The position numbers and the translations under genes are program-made. The notes under the pieces are model-generated. The model did not search any database and was not told the origin of the DNA. It worked only from the letters and a program-made list of their open reading frames with translations. A DNA stretch of 13,575 bases from assembly GCA_017387165.1 (NCBI GenBank), contig JAFOFS010000096.1, positions 1 to 13,575 of the forward strand, written 5' to 3'. How positions within the stretch are numbered: the stretch's first letter is position 1; each line of letters opens with the position of its first letter. Shown here one piece after another: positions 7,284 through 13,350 of the stretch. This DNA is from Clostridia bacterium (GTDB lineage Bacteria > Bacillota > Clostridia > Oscillospirales > Acutalibacteraceae).

Positions 7284-7815
7284 ATAAGGCGAGAGTATCG
7301 TAGGTTTTTCCGTCCAGCGATTTCCAGCGGAATATCCCGTCTTCGTAGATCATATAGCTGTGCAAAGAATCTTCCTTGGGAATGGAAACCGAGCCGTCGT
7401 TCAAATACCAAACGTCTGCGCGCCGTTCCTTTTTCGGAACGTGGGTGTGTCCGCACAGCACCACGTCACCGGCGACGGGGGTCACCGATTCGGGATGATG
7501 ACCGTGGGTCAGCCAAAAAGTGCGATCGTCGATCGATCGGGAAGCCGCGGTGGCGGTAATGGGAAAATCCAGAACCATCTGATCCACCTCCGCATCGCAA
7601 TTGCCGCGAACGCAGAGCAAGCGCTCTTTACGCTCGTTCAGCAACGTGATCACGGCCTTCGGCGCATAGCCGCGAGGCAGATCGTTGCGAGGGCCGTGGT
7701 ACAGCAGGTCGCCGAGTAGCCACAGCTCATCGGGGGCTTCGCCATCCATCGCCGCCAACAATTTCTCGGTATAAAACGCCGAGCCGTGCAGGTCGGAAGC
7801 AATCATAATTTTCAC
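7282..7815 (-). CDS. yfcE: YfcE/MJ0936-family metallophosphodiesterase
   Basis: This 177-aa cytosolic metallophosphoesterase is close in length and sequence to E. coli YfcE, a metal-dependent phosphodiesterase active on artificial substrates whose natural substrate is not settled. The metal ligands are all present: D8 and H10 (SDLHGS), D36 (LLGDLLYHGPRND), N72 (RGNCDAEVDQM), H104 (THGH) and H123/H125 (GHTHVP). The start is taken as GTG at 7815 because AAAGGAGGG ends nine bases upstream and the protein then begins VKIMIASDLHG, matching the family N-terminus; an earlier in-frame ATG would add 19 unrelated residues. It has its own extended -10 promoter and shares a terminator with the convergent gene. 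Confidence 0.94.
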   Translation of the reverse strand: MKIMIASDLHGSAFYTEKLLAAMDGEAPDELWLLGDLLYHGPRNDLPRGYAPKAVITLLNERKERLLCVRGNCDAEVDQMVLDFPITATAASRSIDDRTFWLTHGHHPESVTPVAGDVVLCGHTHVPKKERRADVWYLNDGSVSIPKEDSLHSYMIYEDGIFRWKSLDGKTYDTLAL

Positions 7816-7843
7816 GTAATCCGCCCTCCTTTCGGTTTTCTTT

Positions 7844-7872
7844 ATTGTATCATATCCGCTCGTCGGACGCAA
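7844..7872 (-). promoter_or_regulatory. Sigma-A promoter of yfcE
   Basis: On the minus strand, TTGCGT (7867-7872) and TACAAT (7844-7849) are 17 bases apart, with TG one base before the -10 box. This leaves a short leader with the GGAGGG site before the GTG start. Confidence 0.7.
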
Positions 7873-7906
7873 GAAAAAGAAATTTTGTTTTTTTTAGAAA
7901 AATACC

Positions 7907-7934
7907 TTGACAAATCGCGGAAATTCGATATAAT
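7907..7934 (+). promoter_or_regulatory. Consensus promoter of tRNA-Gln
   Basis: TTGACA (7907-7912) and TATAAT (7929-7934) are both perfect hexamers with a 16-base spacer, as expected for a strongly expressed stable RNA. The mature tRNA begins 21 bases after the -10 box. Confidence 0.92.
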
Positions 7935-7954
7935 AAATAGCGTTGACCCGATAT

Positions 7955-8028
7955 TGCGGAATTGTGTAAAGGTAGCACGACAGTCTCTGAATCTGTTTGT
8001 CGCGGTTCGAATCCGTGTTCCGCAGCCA
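7955..8028 (+). tRNA. tRNA-Gln, anticodon CUG
   Basis: The 74-nt cloverleaf folds by eye. The acceptor TGCGGAA (7955-7961) pairs with TTCCGCA (8018-8024). The D arm has a GGTAG loop. The anticodon loop is CTCTGAA with anticodon CTG at 7987-7989. The T arm is CGCGG-TTCGAAT-CCGTG. Discriminator G8025 suits glutamine, and CCA is encoded at 8026-8028. The top pair of the anticodon stem is a T-T mismatch (7984 with 7992), leaving four good pairs. CUG reads CAG codons only, so a UUG isoacceptor must lie elsewhere. Many Firmicutes charge this tRNA with Glu and amidate it through GatCAB. Confidence 0.95.
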
Positions 8029-8060
8029 GAAAAGACCACTTCGAAAGAAGTGGTCTTTTC
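8029..8060 (+). terminator. Hairpin terminator after tRNA-Gln (weak U-tract)
   Basis: A 14-bp perfect stem (8029-8042 with 8047-8060) closes a GAAA tetraloop. The only T run (four) is inside the 3' arm and is followed by CATACTC, so termination may be leaky. This matters because mntP begins 40 bases later with no clear promoter of its own. The 5' arm could also pair with the mntP ribosome-site region at 8089-8099. Confidence 0.8.
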
Positions 8061-8100
8061 ATACTCTTAACAATTTTTCAGAAAGCGGGTGGTCCTTTCC

Positions 8101-8667
8101 GTGTCTATGTTTTTGACGCTGCTCGGCATCGGTGTCGGTCTGTCGATGGACGCCTTTTCGGTTGCCGTATGCAAAGGTCTCGGCATGCCGAAGATCAACA
8201 AGCAGCAGACCTTGATCATCGGCTTGCTGTTCGGCGGTTTTCAGGCGCTGATGCCGCTGCTCGGCTGGATTCTCGGCTCCTCTTTTTCCTCCTATGTCAG
8301 TTTTCTCGCTCCGTGGGTCTCGTTTATTTTGCTTTCCTTTATCGGCGGCAAGATGATCGTCGAAGCGGTACGGGGCGAGGAGGAAGGATGCGCTTGCTGC
8401 GAAAAGCCGTTTTCGGTTGCGGAGCTGCTTTCGCTGGCGGTAGCAACCAGCATCGATGCGCTGGTGATGGGCGTCAGCTTTTCGCTGGACGGCACCAACA
8501 TCTGGCTGGCCATCAGCATCATCGGAATCACCACCTTCCTGCTCTCCATGGTGGGAGTTTTGGTCGGGCATCATTTCGGTACCAAATTTCAAAAGCATGC
8601 CGAAATCGCCGGCGGCGCGATCCTCTGTCTCATCGGCCTGAAAGCGCTGCTTGAATACCTGTTGTAA
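8101..8667 (+). CDS. mntP: MntP-family manganese exporter
   Basis: This 188-aa polytopic inner-membrane protein with about six helices matches MntP, the Mn(II) efflux pump that guards against manganese excess. The two repeated halves each carry an acidic transport motif: GLSMDAFSVAVCKG (D17) and ATSIDALVMGVSF (D119). LIGL near the C-terminus and GGKMIVEAVRG at the end of the first half are also family features. The loop between halves has an unusual Cys cluster (C97, C99, C100), placed where E. coli MntP has a charged loop. The start is uncertain: GTG at 8101 is preferred because GGGTGG ends eight bases ahead; ATG at 8107 or GTG at 8089 are possible. No yybP-ykoY manganese riboswitch fits in the 40-base leader. 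It may be expressed by read-through from the tRNA-Gln promoter. Confidence 0.93.
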   Translation: MSMFLTLLGIGVGLSMDAFSVAVCKGLGMPKINKQQTLIIGLLFGGFQALMPLLGWILGSSFSSYVSFLAPWVSFILLSFIGGKMIVEAVRGEEEGCACCEKPFSVAELLSLAVATSIDALVMGVSFSLDGTNIWLAISIIGITTFLLSMVGVLVGHHFGTKFQKHAEIAGGAILCLIGLKALLEYLL

Positions 8668-8670
8668 CAG

Positions 8671-8701
8671 AAAAAAGACCGCCATGAGGCGGTCTTTTTT
8701 T
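8671..8701. terminator. Bidirectional terminator between mntP and ndoA
   Basis: AAAAAAGACCGCC (8671-8683) pairs perfectly with GGCGGTCTTTTTT (8688-8700) around an ATGA loop, giving U-tracts for both convergent genes. Confidence 0.95.
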
Positions 8702-9053
8702 ATCGGGGTGGCGTCAGCCCCAGGCTGATCTGTATCGCGTTATTGACGCGGCGCATCGAATCCTCATCCAATCGCCCCATATGCTCACGCAGGCGGCGTT
8801 TATCCAGCGTACGCACCTGCTCCAGCAAAACGATGGAATCCTTCGCCAGTCCGCTCCCCTCCGATCGCACCTGGATATGGGTCGGCATCTTCGCCTTGTC
8901 GGTCTGGCTGGTGATCGCCGCCGCAATGACCGTCGGACTAAAGCGGTTTCCGACGTCGTTTTGCACGATCAGAACGGGGCGGACTCCCCCTTGTTCCGAA
9001 CCGACGACCGGACTGAGATCCGCATAATAAATATCTCCTCTGTGTACTGTCAC
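8700..9053 (-). CDS. ndoA: EndoA/MazF-type mRNA interferase toxin
   Basis: This 117-aa protein is very close to Bacillus subtilis NdoA (EndoA, 116 aa), the sequence-specific endoribonuclease of the MazF/PemK family. RGDIYYADLSPVVGSEQGG at the N-terminus, VRPVLIVQNDVGNRFSPT and the LLEQVRTLDK stretch are diagnostic. The catalytic residues known in EndoA, R25 and T48, are both present, so it should be active. The start is GTG at 9053 with AAAGGGTGAT upstream; the nearby ATG at 9060 is out of frame. In relatives the antitoxin gene (ndoAI, mazE-like) lies directly upstream; here 224 non-coding bases and a divergent abrB-like gene lie there instead. A terminator shared with mntP ends it. Its promoter is unclear; AGGACA and TTAAAT with a TG extension upstream is the best, weak, candidate. 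Confidence 0.94.
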   Translation of the reverse strand: MTVHRGDIYYADLSPVVGSEQGGVRPVLIVQNDVGNRFSPTVIAAAITSQTDKAKMPTHIQVRSEGSGLAKDSIVLLEQVRTLDKRRLREHMGRLDEDSMRRVNNAIQISLGLTPPR

Positions 9054-9164
9054 CGTTCATCACCCTTTAATTGTTTTGGTAATCGTAGTGTTTCCCAAAC
9101 GGCGGCGATTTAATCAAACCGCTCGCAACTTGTCCTTCCTTTTTTACTTTATGTCGGGAGGGAG

Positions 9165-9278
9165 AAAGGGGTGAATGCGACTCCGTGCAATATCTTAACA
9201 TTCATTCCTTTGACTTTAGTTGGTAATTCTGTTAGACTAAAAAAGGTAAATTTTGGCAAAAAAGGGGTGAATTCGACT
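9165..9278 (+). repeat. Duplicated 18-base ribosome-site/start module
   Basis: AAAGGGGTGAATGCGACT (9165-9182) and AAAGGGGTGAATTCGACT (9261-9278) agree at 17 of 18 positions and lie exactly 96 bases (32 codons) apart in the same frame. The second copy forms the abrB ribosome site; the first sits just after a separate GGGAGG. Only the two ends of this span are repeated. Confidence 0.85.
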
Positions 9279-9281
9279 TGA
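9171..9281 (+). CDS. Possible 36-codon leader ORF overlapping the abrB start
   Basis: A GTG at 9171 with GGGAGG (9157-9162) eight bases ahead opens a frame of 36 codons. It stops at TGA 9279-9281, overlapping the TTG start of abrB in a TTGA junction, the usual geometry of translational coupling. The predicted peptide has a hydrophobic stretch (ILTFIPLTLVG) followed by a basic tail and matches no family I know. Against it: the best abrB promoter (9210-9238) lies inside the frame, so transcripts from it would lack this start, and no convincing promoter was seen upstream. The frame may be a remnant of duplication and not a gene. Confidence 0.3.
   Translation: MNATPCNILTFIPLTLVGNSVRLKKVNFGKKGVNST
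9210..9238 (+). promoter_or_regulatory. Sigma-A promoter of the abrB-like gene
   Basis: TTGACT (9210-9215) and TAGACT (9233-9238) are separated by 17 bases, with TG one base before the -10 box. Transcription would start near 9245, about 33 bases before the TTG start. AbrB proteins commonly repress their own promoters, and the flanking AT-rich sequence would suit that. Confidence 0.68.
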
Positions 9282-9523
9282 AAAACGAAGGCGTCGTGCG
9301 TGCGATCGATCCGCTCGGTCGTGTCGTTATCCCGAAGGAGATGCGTAAGCGCTGCCGTATTGAGGTTGGCGATCCCGTCGAATTCCGCACCGAGGGCGGT
9401 CAGATCATCATCACCCGTGCCGCGCAAGGGTGCGTTTTCTGCGGAAGCGAGGTATCCGTTGACCATTTGCTCGGTCAGCCGATCTGCTTGTCCTGCCGCG
9501 AAAAAGTGAAAAAAGAAGCATAA
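9278..9523 (+). CDS. AbrB/SpoVT-family regulator with C-terminal zinc knuckle
   Basis: This 81-aa protein has the AbrB swapped-hairpin DNA-binding domain at residues 1-48 (VVRAIDPLGRVVIPKEMRK, then a GDPVEF strand and an IIITRA strand). It acts as a dimer or tetramer on promoter DNA. The C-terminal part carries C52-x-x-C55 and C70-x-x-C73, a probable four-cysteine zinc site, in place of the C-terminal half of B. subtilis AbrB; similar tails occur in clostridial AbrB relatives. The start is TTG at 9278, seven bases after AAAGGGGTGA. It is transcribed away from the ndoA toxin gene and shares a 224-base intergenic region with it. AbrB and MazE antitoxins share this fold, so an antitoxin or regulatory role toward NdoA is possible but unproven. 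A transition-state regulator is the default reading. Confidence 0.9.
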   Translation: MKNEGVVRAIDPLGRVVIPKEMRKRCRIEVGDPVEFRTEGGQIIITRAAQGCVFCGSEVSVDHLLGQPICLSCREKVKKEA

Positions 9524-9560
9524 AAAGAGCTGCTTGGCGAACGCCAAGCAGCTTCTTTTT
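9522..9560. terminator. Bidirectional terminator between abrB-like gene and birA
   Basis: GCTGCTTGGC (9529-9538) pairs with GCCAAGCAGC (9543-9552) around GAAC. A-rich and T-rich flanks supply U-tracts both ways, and it abuts both stop codons. Confidence 0.92.
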
Positions 9561-10317
9561 ATTTGAGGCGAATGGAAATCTCTCCCGTGGAGAGGGTGTG
9601 ACGGGTACCGTCGGGGCGTTCGGTCACCAGACCGCCGTTTTGGTCGATATCCACCGCCACAGCGGTGTACGGCGGATCGGACAGTACCGTGACGGTGTGA
9701 CCGAGCACCAGCGAACGGGAGCGATAAAACGGCAGGAAATCCCGCTGTGGCAAGGTTTCCAAATAGGCGTACAGGTAGTCGGTTATGCGAGCGGCCAGCT
9801 GTTCCCGTAAGACGGGCGACAGCGGAAGCCAGCCGGCAATACCGCTCAATTCCTCGGGAAAAGCGGTTTTCTGCACATTTAGACCGATGCCGATGATCAC
9901 GCCGTTCAGCGTGCCGTCGGGGGCGGTGACCGCCTCGGTCAGTATACCGCCGATCTTGCGATCATCCAAATAAATATCGTTGACCCACTTGATCTGCGGA
10001 CGGTGCGGCGTGAGTTCTTCGATGGCACGCACCACCGCCGCTGACGCCATCGTGGTCAGCAGCACCGCATCGTCGTACCGATGGACGGCGGTCAGCGCCA
10101 GCGAAAAATACAGACCGCTGCCTGCCGGAGAATAAAACGAGCGTCCCAGCCGTCCTCTGCCGCCCGTCTGGGTTTCGGCAAGCAGCAGATGGTCTTCGCT
10201 CTCCCCTGCGGTCAGGCGGCGTTTCAGCTCGTTATTGGTGGAGTCCACCGTCGCCAAAATCTCCGCACGCACGGGGACGGTCAAGGCGGCGGTCAGCGTT
10301 TTCAGTTGCATATTCAT
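9559..10317 (-). CDS. birA: Biotin--protein ligase, short form without DNA-binding domain
   Basis: This 252-aa biotin-[acetyl-CoA carboxylase] ligase makes biotinyl-AMP and transfers biotin to the lysine of biotin carrier proteins. The biotin/ATP loop GRGRLGR (53-59), the SGLYFSLAL strand (67-75), KWVNDI (110-115) and KIGGIL (121-126) are all intact, followed by the small C-terminal SH3-like domain with the GEISIRLK end. It begins directly at the catalytic domain, so the winged-helix repressor part of E. coli and B. subtilis BirA is missing. It is therefore expected not to repress biotin genes itself. The start ATG at 10317 lies seven bases after the radA stop, with TGAGG inside the end of radA; ATG at 10311 is an equally in-frame alternative. 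It is the last gene of the minus-strand run before the terminator. Confidence 0.93.
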   Translation of the reverse strand: MNMQLKTLTAALTVPVRAEILATVDSTNNELKRRLTAGESEDHLLLAETQTGGRGRLGRSFYSPAGSGLYFSLALTAVHRYDDAVLLTTMASAAVVRAIEELTPHRPQIKWVNDIYLDDRKIGGILTEAVTAPDGTLNGVIIGIGLNVQKTAFPEELSGIAGWLPLSPVLREQLAARITDYLYAYLETLPQRDFLPFYRSRSLVLGHTVTVLSDPPYTAVAVDIDQNGGLVTERPDGTRHTLSTGEISIRLK

Positions 10318-10324
10318 AGCCGCC

Positions 10325-11695
10325 TCACAACAGCGCGTCAAACGCTTCGTTGACCGTTTTGACTCCCACCACGCGGATATCGTTGTGCGGACGCAGCTGC
10401 TTGAGGCAAGCGTGCGGAAGGATGACGGTGGTAAAGCCGAGGCGCGCCGCTTCGGCAACGCGGGCTTCGGCGTTATTGACCGAGCGGAGTTCTCCTGCCA
10501 AGCCGATTTCGCCAAACGCCGCAACCCCTTCCCCTACCGGAATGTCACGCAGGCCGGTCATCAGCGCCAATGCAACCGGCAGGTCGGCGGCCGGCTCGTC
10601 CAGTTCCAGACCGCCGACGACGTTGATGTAGGTGTCGAGGTTGGAAAAGAAGTAACCGGCGCGTTTTTCCAGTACTGCCAGCAGCAGCCAAAGGCGATTG
10701 TTATCAAAGCCGGTGGTCATACGGCGCGGATTGGTCATCGCAGAGGCGGTCACCAAGCCCTGCACCTCCGCCAGCAGCGGACGGGTTCCCTCCATCGTGC
10801 AAGCAACACAGATACCGGACACGTTGGTCGGACGTCCGGAAAGCAGGGTCATCGAGGGGTTTTCCACCTCGGCCAGTCCGTCGTCACGCATTTCGAACAT
10901 ACCGATCTCATCGGTGGCGCCGAAGCGGTTTTTCGCGCAGCGCAGCATCCGATAGTTGGAGTGGCGGTCGCCCTCAAAGTACATCACGCAATCGACGATA
11001 TGCTCCATCACGCGAGGGCCGGCAATCGCACCGTCCTTATTGACGTGACCGACCACAAAGGTCGGGATATCCAGCATTTTCGCCACGCGGGTGATCGCCG
11101 CGGTGCATTCACGCACCTGCGTCAGGCTGCCGGGAGCAGAAGCAAGCTCGGCCATATTCATCGTTTGAATGGAATCGATAATCGCGACGTCCGGCTTCTC
11201 GCTTTGCATCCAGGAGAGCACGGCGCCGAGATCGTTTTCGCACAGCAAGAGGAGGTTGTCCCCTGCGACGCCGAGGCGCTCGGCGCGCAGCTTGATCTGA
11301 CGGGCGGATTCCTCGCCCGACACGTACAGAACGCGCAGACCTTTGCTCAAATGGGCGCAGATCTGCAAAAGCAGGGTGGATTTACCGATGCCGGGCGCAC
11401 CGCCGATCAGCATCACACCGCCACGGACGATACCGCCGCCGAGAACGCGATCCAGTTCGCCCATTCCCGTGGTGATACGGGTCTCGTCGTGGGCGGTAAC
11501 GTCGTCCATTTTGCACGGGCGCGTCGCCGATATCGCCGCCGTCGCGGCGGCAGAGGATGCCGTTGGCGCCATCAGCTCTTCGCTGATGGTGTTCCAAGCT
11601 CCGCAGGACGCACACTGTCCGCTCCAGCGGGCCGTCTGCGCTCCGCACTCGGAGCAGACAAAAATCGTTTTTGCTGCTTTCGTTTTGGCGGCCAT
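10325..11695 (-). CDS. radA: DNA repair ATPase RadA/Sms
   Basis: This 456-aa RadA (Sms) is a RecA-like hexameric motor that promotes branch migration in recombinational repair and transformation. Four parts are visible in order: an N-terminal zinc finger (C14, C17, C28, C31), the ATPase domain with Walker A GGAPGIGKST (98-107) and Walker B ending in D174, the RadA-specific KNRFG motif (255-259), and a C-terminal Lon-protease-like domain without catalytic function. Length matches the usual 450-460 aa. AAAAGGAGGT lies seven bases before the ATG, among the best ribosome sites in the window. It follows the amidase gene by 14 bases and precedes birA by seven, so all three are probably on one transcript. 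The zinc-finger-to-ATPase linker (about 43-60) is Ala-rich. Confidence 0.97.
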   Translation of the reverse strand: MAAKTKAAKTIFVCSECGAQTARWSGQCASCGAWNTISEELMAPTASSAAATAAISATRPCKMDDVTAHDETRITTGMGELDRVLGGGIVRGGVMLIGGAPGIGKSTLLLQICAHLSKGLRVLYVSGEESARQIKLRAERLGVAGDNLLLLCENDLGAVLSWMQSEKPDVAIIDSIQTMNMAELASAPGSLTQVRECTAAITRVAKMLDIPTFVVGHVNKDGAIAGPRVMEHIVDCVMYFEGDRHSNYRMLRCAKNRFGATDEIGMFEMRDDGLAEVENPSMTLLSGRPTNVSGICVACTMEGTRPLLAEVQGLVTASAMTNPRRMTTGFDNNRLWLLLAVLEKRAGYFFSNLDTYINVVGGLELDEPAADLPVALALMTGLRDIPVGEGVAAFGEIGLAGELRSVNNAEARVAEAARLGFTTVILPHACLKQLRPHNDIRVVGVKTVNEAFDALL

Positions 11696-11709
11696 AAGGC
11701 TACCTCCTT

Positions 11710-12396
11710 TTAGGTGGGTTGAAATTGGACGATGCCGTCCGCAAAAGCCAGCGCCAGGCGACGCCGGTAGTGTTCGCTTTTAAGCAACGCGCGTTCTTCG
11801 GAATTGCTCAAAAATCCGCATTCCACGATGACGGCCGGTGACGTGGTCTTATGCAGAAGCAGGATATCCTTGCTTCCTGCTTTACACGCCCGACGATTAT
11901 CCGGTTGCAGGCGGCTGACCGTCGCTTGGCGGATTTTCTCCGCCAGCACCTCGCTGTCGGGATGATTGGTGGAATAAAACACCTGTGTGCCGCGGCAGGA
12001 AGCATCCGGAAAATGATTTTGGTGGATACTGATCACCAGCGAAGCGGCGTCATACAGCGCCAAGCGTGCCGCCATATCCGCGCGTTTGCGCTCCCGTATC
12101 GTTTTGGTCGGATCGTCATCCAGCGCCGTATCGGTTTTGCGTGTGGTAGAAACACGGTAGCCGAGTAAACGAAGGACCACCGAAAGATCGGTGGTCACTT
12201 CCAGATTGATATCCTTTTCCACCGTATCGTCCGATGCCACCGTTCCGCCGTCAAATCCGCCGTGTCCGGCATCCAGCAGGATCAGCGGACGGGAATCGGC
12301 AACGGTCGGCAGATTGTTTCGCGTCTGCAAAGCGGCCACCGCCACAAAAAGTGCAGACAGCGCCGCAAACAGCGCACAGAGATACCGTTTTCGCAT
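11710..12396 (-). CDS. cwlD: N-acetylmuramoyl-L-alanine amidase, CwlD-like
   Basis: This 228-aa Amidase_3 enzyme cleaves the bond between MurNAc and the stem peptide. An N-terminal hydrophobic segment (7-24) acts as a signal anchor, so the catalytic domain is outside the membrane. Zinc ligands H45 (DAGHGG), E60 (VEKDINLE) and H125 (SIHQNHF) and the catalytic E192 (VECGFLSN) are present. Size and layout fit CwlD, which with PdaA makes the muramic lactam of spore cortex, and I prefer that reading over a vegetative amidase because there is no wall-binding repeat. Sporulation cannot be proven from this window. The start ATG follows GAGGGGAG by eight bases; an in-frame GTG nine bases earlier is too close to that site. 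On the mRNA the ribosome site could pair with CACCCCT just upstream (12437-12443). It lies 48 bases after the membrane-protein gene. Confidence 0.88.
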   Translation of the reverse strand: MRKRYLCALFAALSALFVAVAALQTRNNLPTVADSRPLILLDAGHGGFDGGTVASDDTVEKDINLEVTTDLSVVLRLLGYRVSTTRKTDTALDDDPTKTIRERKRADMAARLALYDAASLVISIHQNHFPDASCRGTQVFYSTNHPDSEVLAEKIRQATVSRLQPDNRRACKAGSKDILLLHKTTSPAVIVECGFLSNSEERALLKSEHYRRRLALAFADGIVQFQPT

Positions 12397-12444
12397 CCTA
12401 CACACTCCCCTCTCACAAGAGAAGATATGCGTGCGCAGGGGTGA

Positions 12445-13335
12445 TTATTTCTTGTTGACGTTTTTGTAGATGAAATGCTCGCCGATGGAGTAGCGCTTGT
12501 AGCCGAAGCGATAGCCGATATGCGCAATCAGCGGCAAGGTTGCCCAGCACAGCACCGCCACCGGCAGGATCCACCAAGTAACGTGGCAGGTCCAGGAAGT
12601 GCCGGCCGAAAGCGCGTTGTTGATCGGCGCAAACTGCAGCATACCGAGGCGATACCAGAAAATAAAATTCGGTAACAGGCCGGTCAAGCGGCTAAACAAC
12701 AAGCCCAGCGTCATCAATCCGGTGGGGATGGACGCCAGCAGACCGACCCGCAGGCCGCGGTATTGATCCGCCTGCATCCGACCGAAATCCTCAAAATTGC
12801 GATCTTTATCGCCCTGCTGCCAGGTCACGGAATACACCAGCACGAACAGCAAAACCAGCATAAAGATCTGCGACAGGATGTCCATCACCGTCCGCAGGGT
12901 GGTTTTCTCGACATAAGTGGCGGAATAACTGAACGAGGTATCCCCGTCACTGATCTTTTTATCCGCCGCTTCCTTATCGAAAACCGGAGCGGCGGTCTTG
13001 GTCTGCTCGGTCAATTCGGCCGAATAGACAAAGTCGTGGCGATCGGTGTCATAAACGTAGCTCTTGTACAGCGTCGCGGTCTTGCCGTCCTCCGACAAGC
13101 GGTATTCATCGTAGCGGTTGTAGGACGAATCAAACAGGCGGGATACGCCGCTTGCGCCGTTCGGCTCGGTATACACGCGGTAGCCGAGTTGTTTTTGGTT
13201 GACGGTGCTGATCAAGCCCAGCGATAAGAACAGGATCAAACCGAGAAGCAGCGAAATCAGGCTCTTTCCGTACACCGACAACGCCAGTTTTCTATCTTGT
13301 TTGCGGAGTTCTGCCGCGGTAAAAACTTCTGCCAT
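12445..13335 (-). CDS. Unknown four-helix membrane protein with extracytoplasmic domain
   Basis: I do not recognise this 296-aa protein. The visible layout is a short basic cytosolic N-terminus (1-22), helix 1 (about 24-44), then a roughly 100-residue hydrophilic Tyr/Asp-rich segment (46-146) probably outside the membrane. Helices 2 (148-171), 3 (196-217) and 4 (252-274) follow, with a basic Tyr-rich tail ending YKNVNKK. The region between helices 3 and 4 has an FIFWYRLGMLQF stretch that may be membrane-associated. No catalytic or metal motif was found. The ATG has AAGAGG about five bases upstream. It sits 15 bases after the PASTA-protein gene and 48 before the amidase gene, which suggests a cell-envelope role by association only. 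Confidence 0.75.
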   Translation of the reverse strand: MAEVFTAAELRKQDRKLALSVYGKSLISLLLGLILFLSLGLISTVNQKQLGYRVYTEPNGASGVSRLFDSSYNRYDEYRLSEDGKTATLYKSYVYDTDRHDFVYSAELTEQTKTAAPVFDKEAADKKISDGDTSFSYSATYVEKTTLRTVMDILSQIFMLVLLFVLVYSVTWQQGDKDRNFEDFGRMQADQYRGLRVGLLASIPTGLMTLGLLFSRLTGLLPNFIFWYRLGMLQFAPINNALSAGTSWTCHVTWWILPVAVLCWATLPLIAHIGYRFGYKRYSIGEHFIYKNVNKK

Positions 13336-13350
13336 AATAACCTCTTAGAT

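Noticed and set aside
7955..8060. tRNA-Gln as an integration (attachment) site
   Set aside because: No integrase, no repeated tRNA 3' end and no mobile-element genes were seen nearby.
8061..8100. Manganese riboswitch (yybP-ykoY) upstream of mntP
   Set aside because: The 40-base leader after the tRNA terminator is too short for that fold and has none of its conserved loops.
9149..9547. Minus-strand frame across abrB considered as a missing antitoxin for ndoA
   Set aside because: It spans the terminator and the antisense of abrB, has no MazE-like motif and no ribosome site, and ends 95 bases before the toxin start.
10235..11713. 492-codon plus-strand frame opposite radA
   Set aside because: It is a shadow of radA, whose zinc finger, Walker boxes and KNRFG motif are intact on the minus strand.
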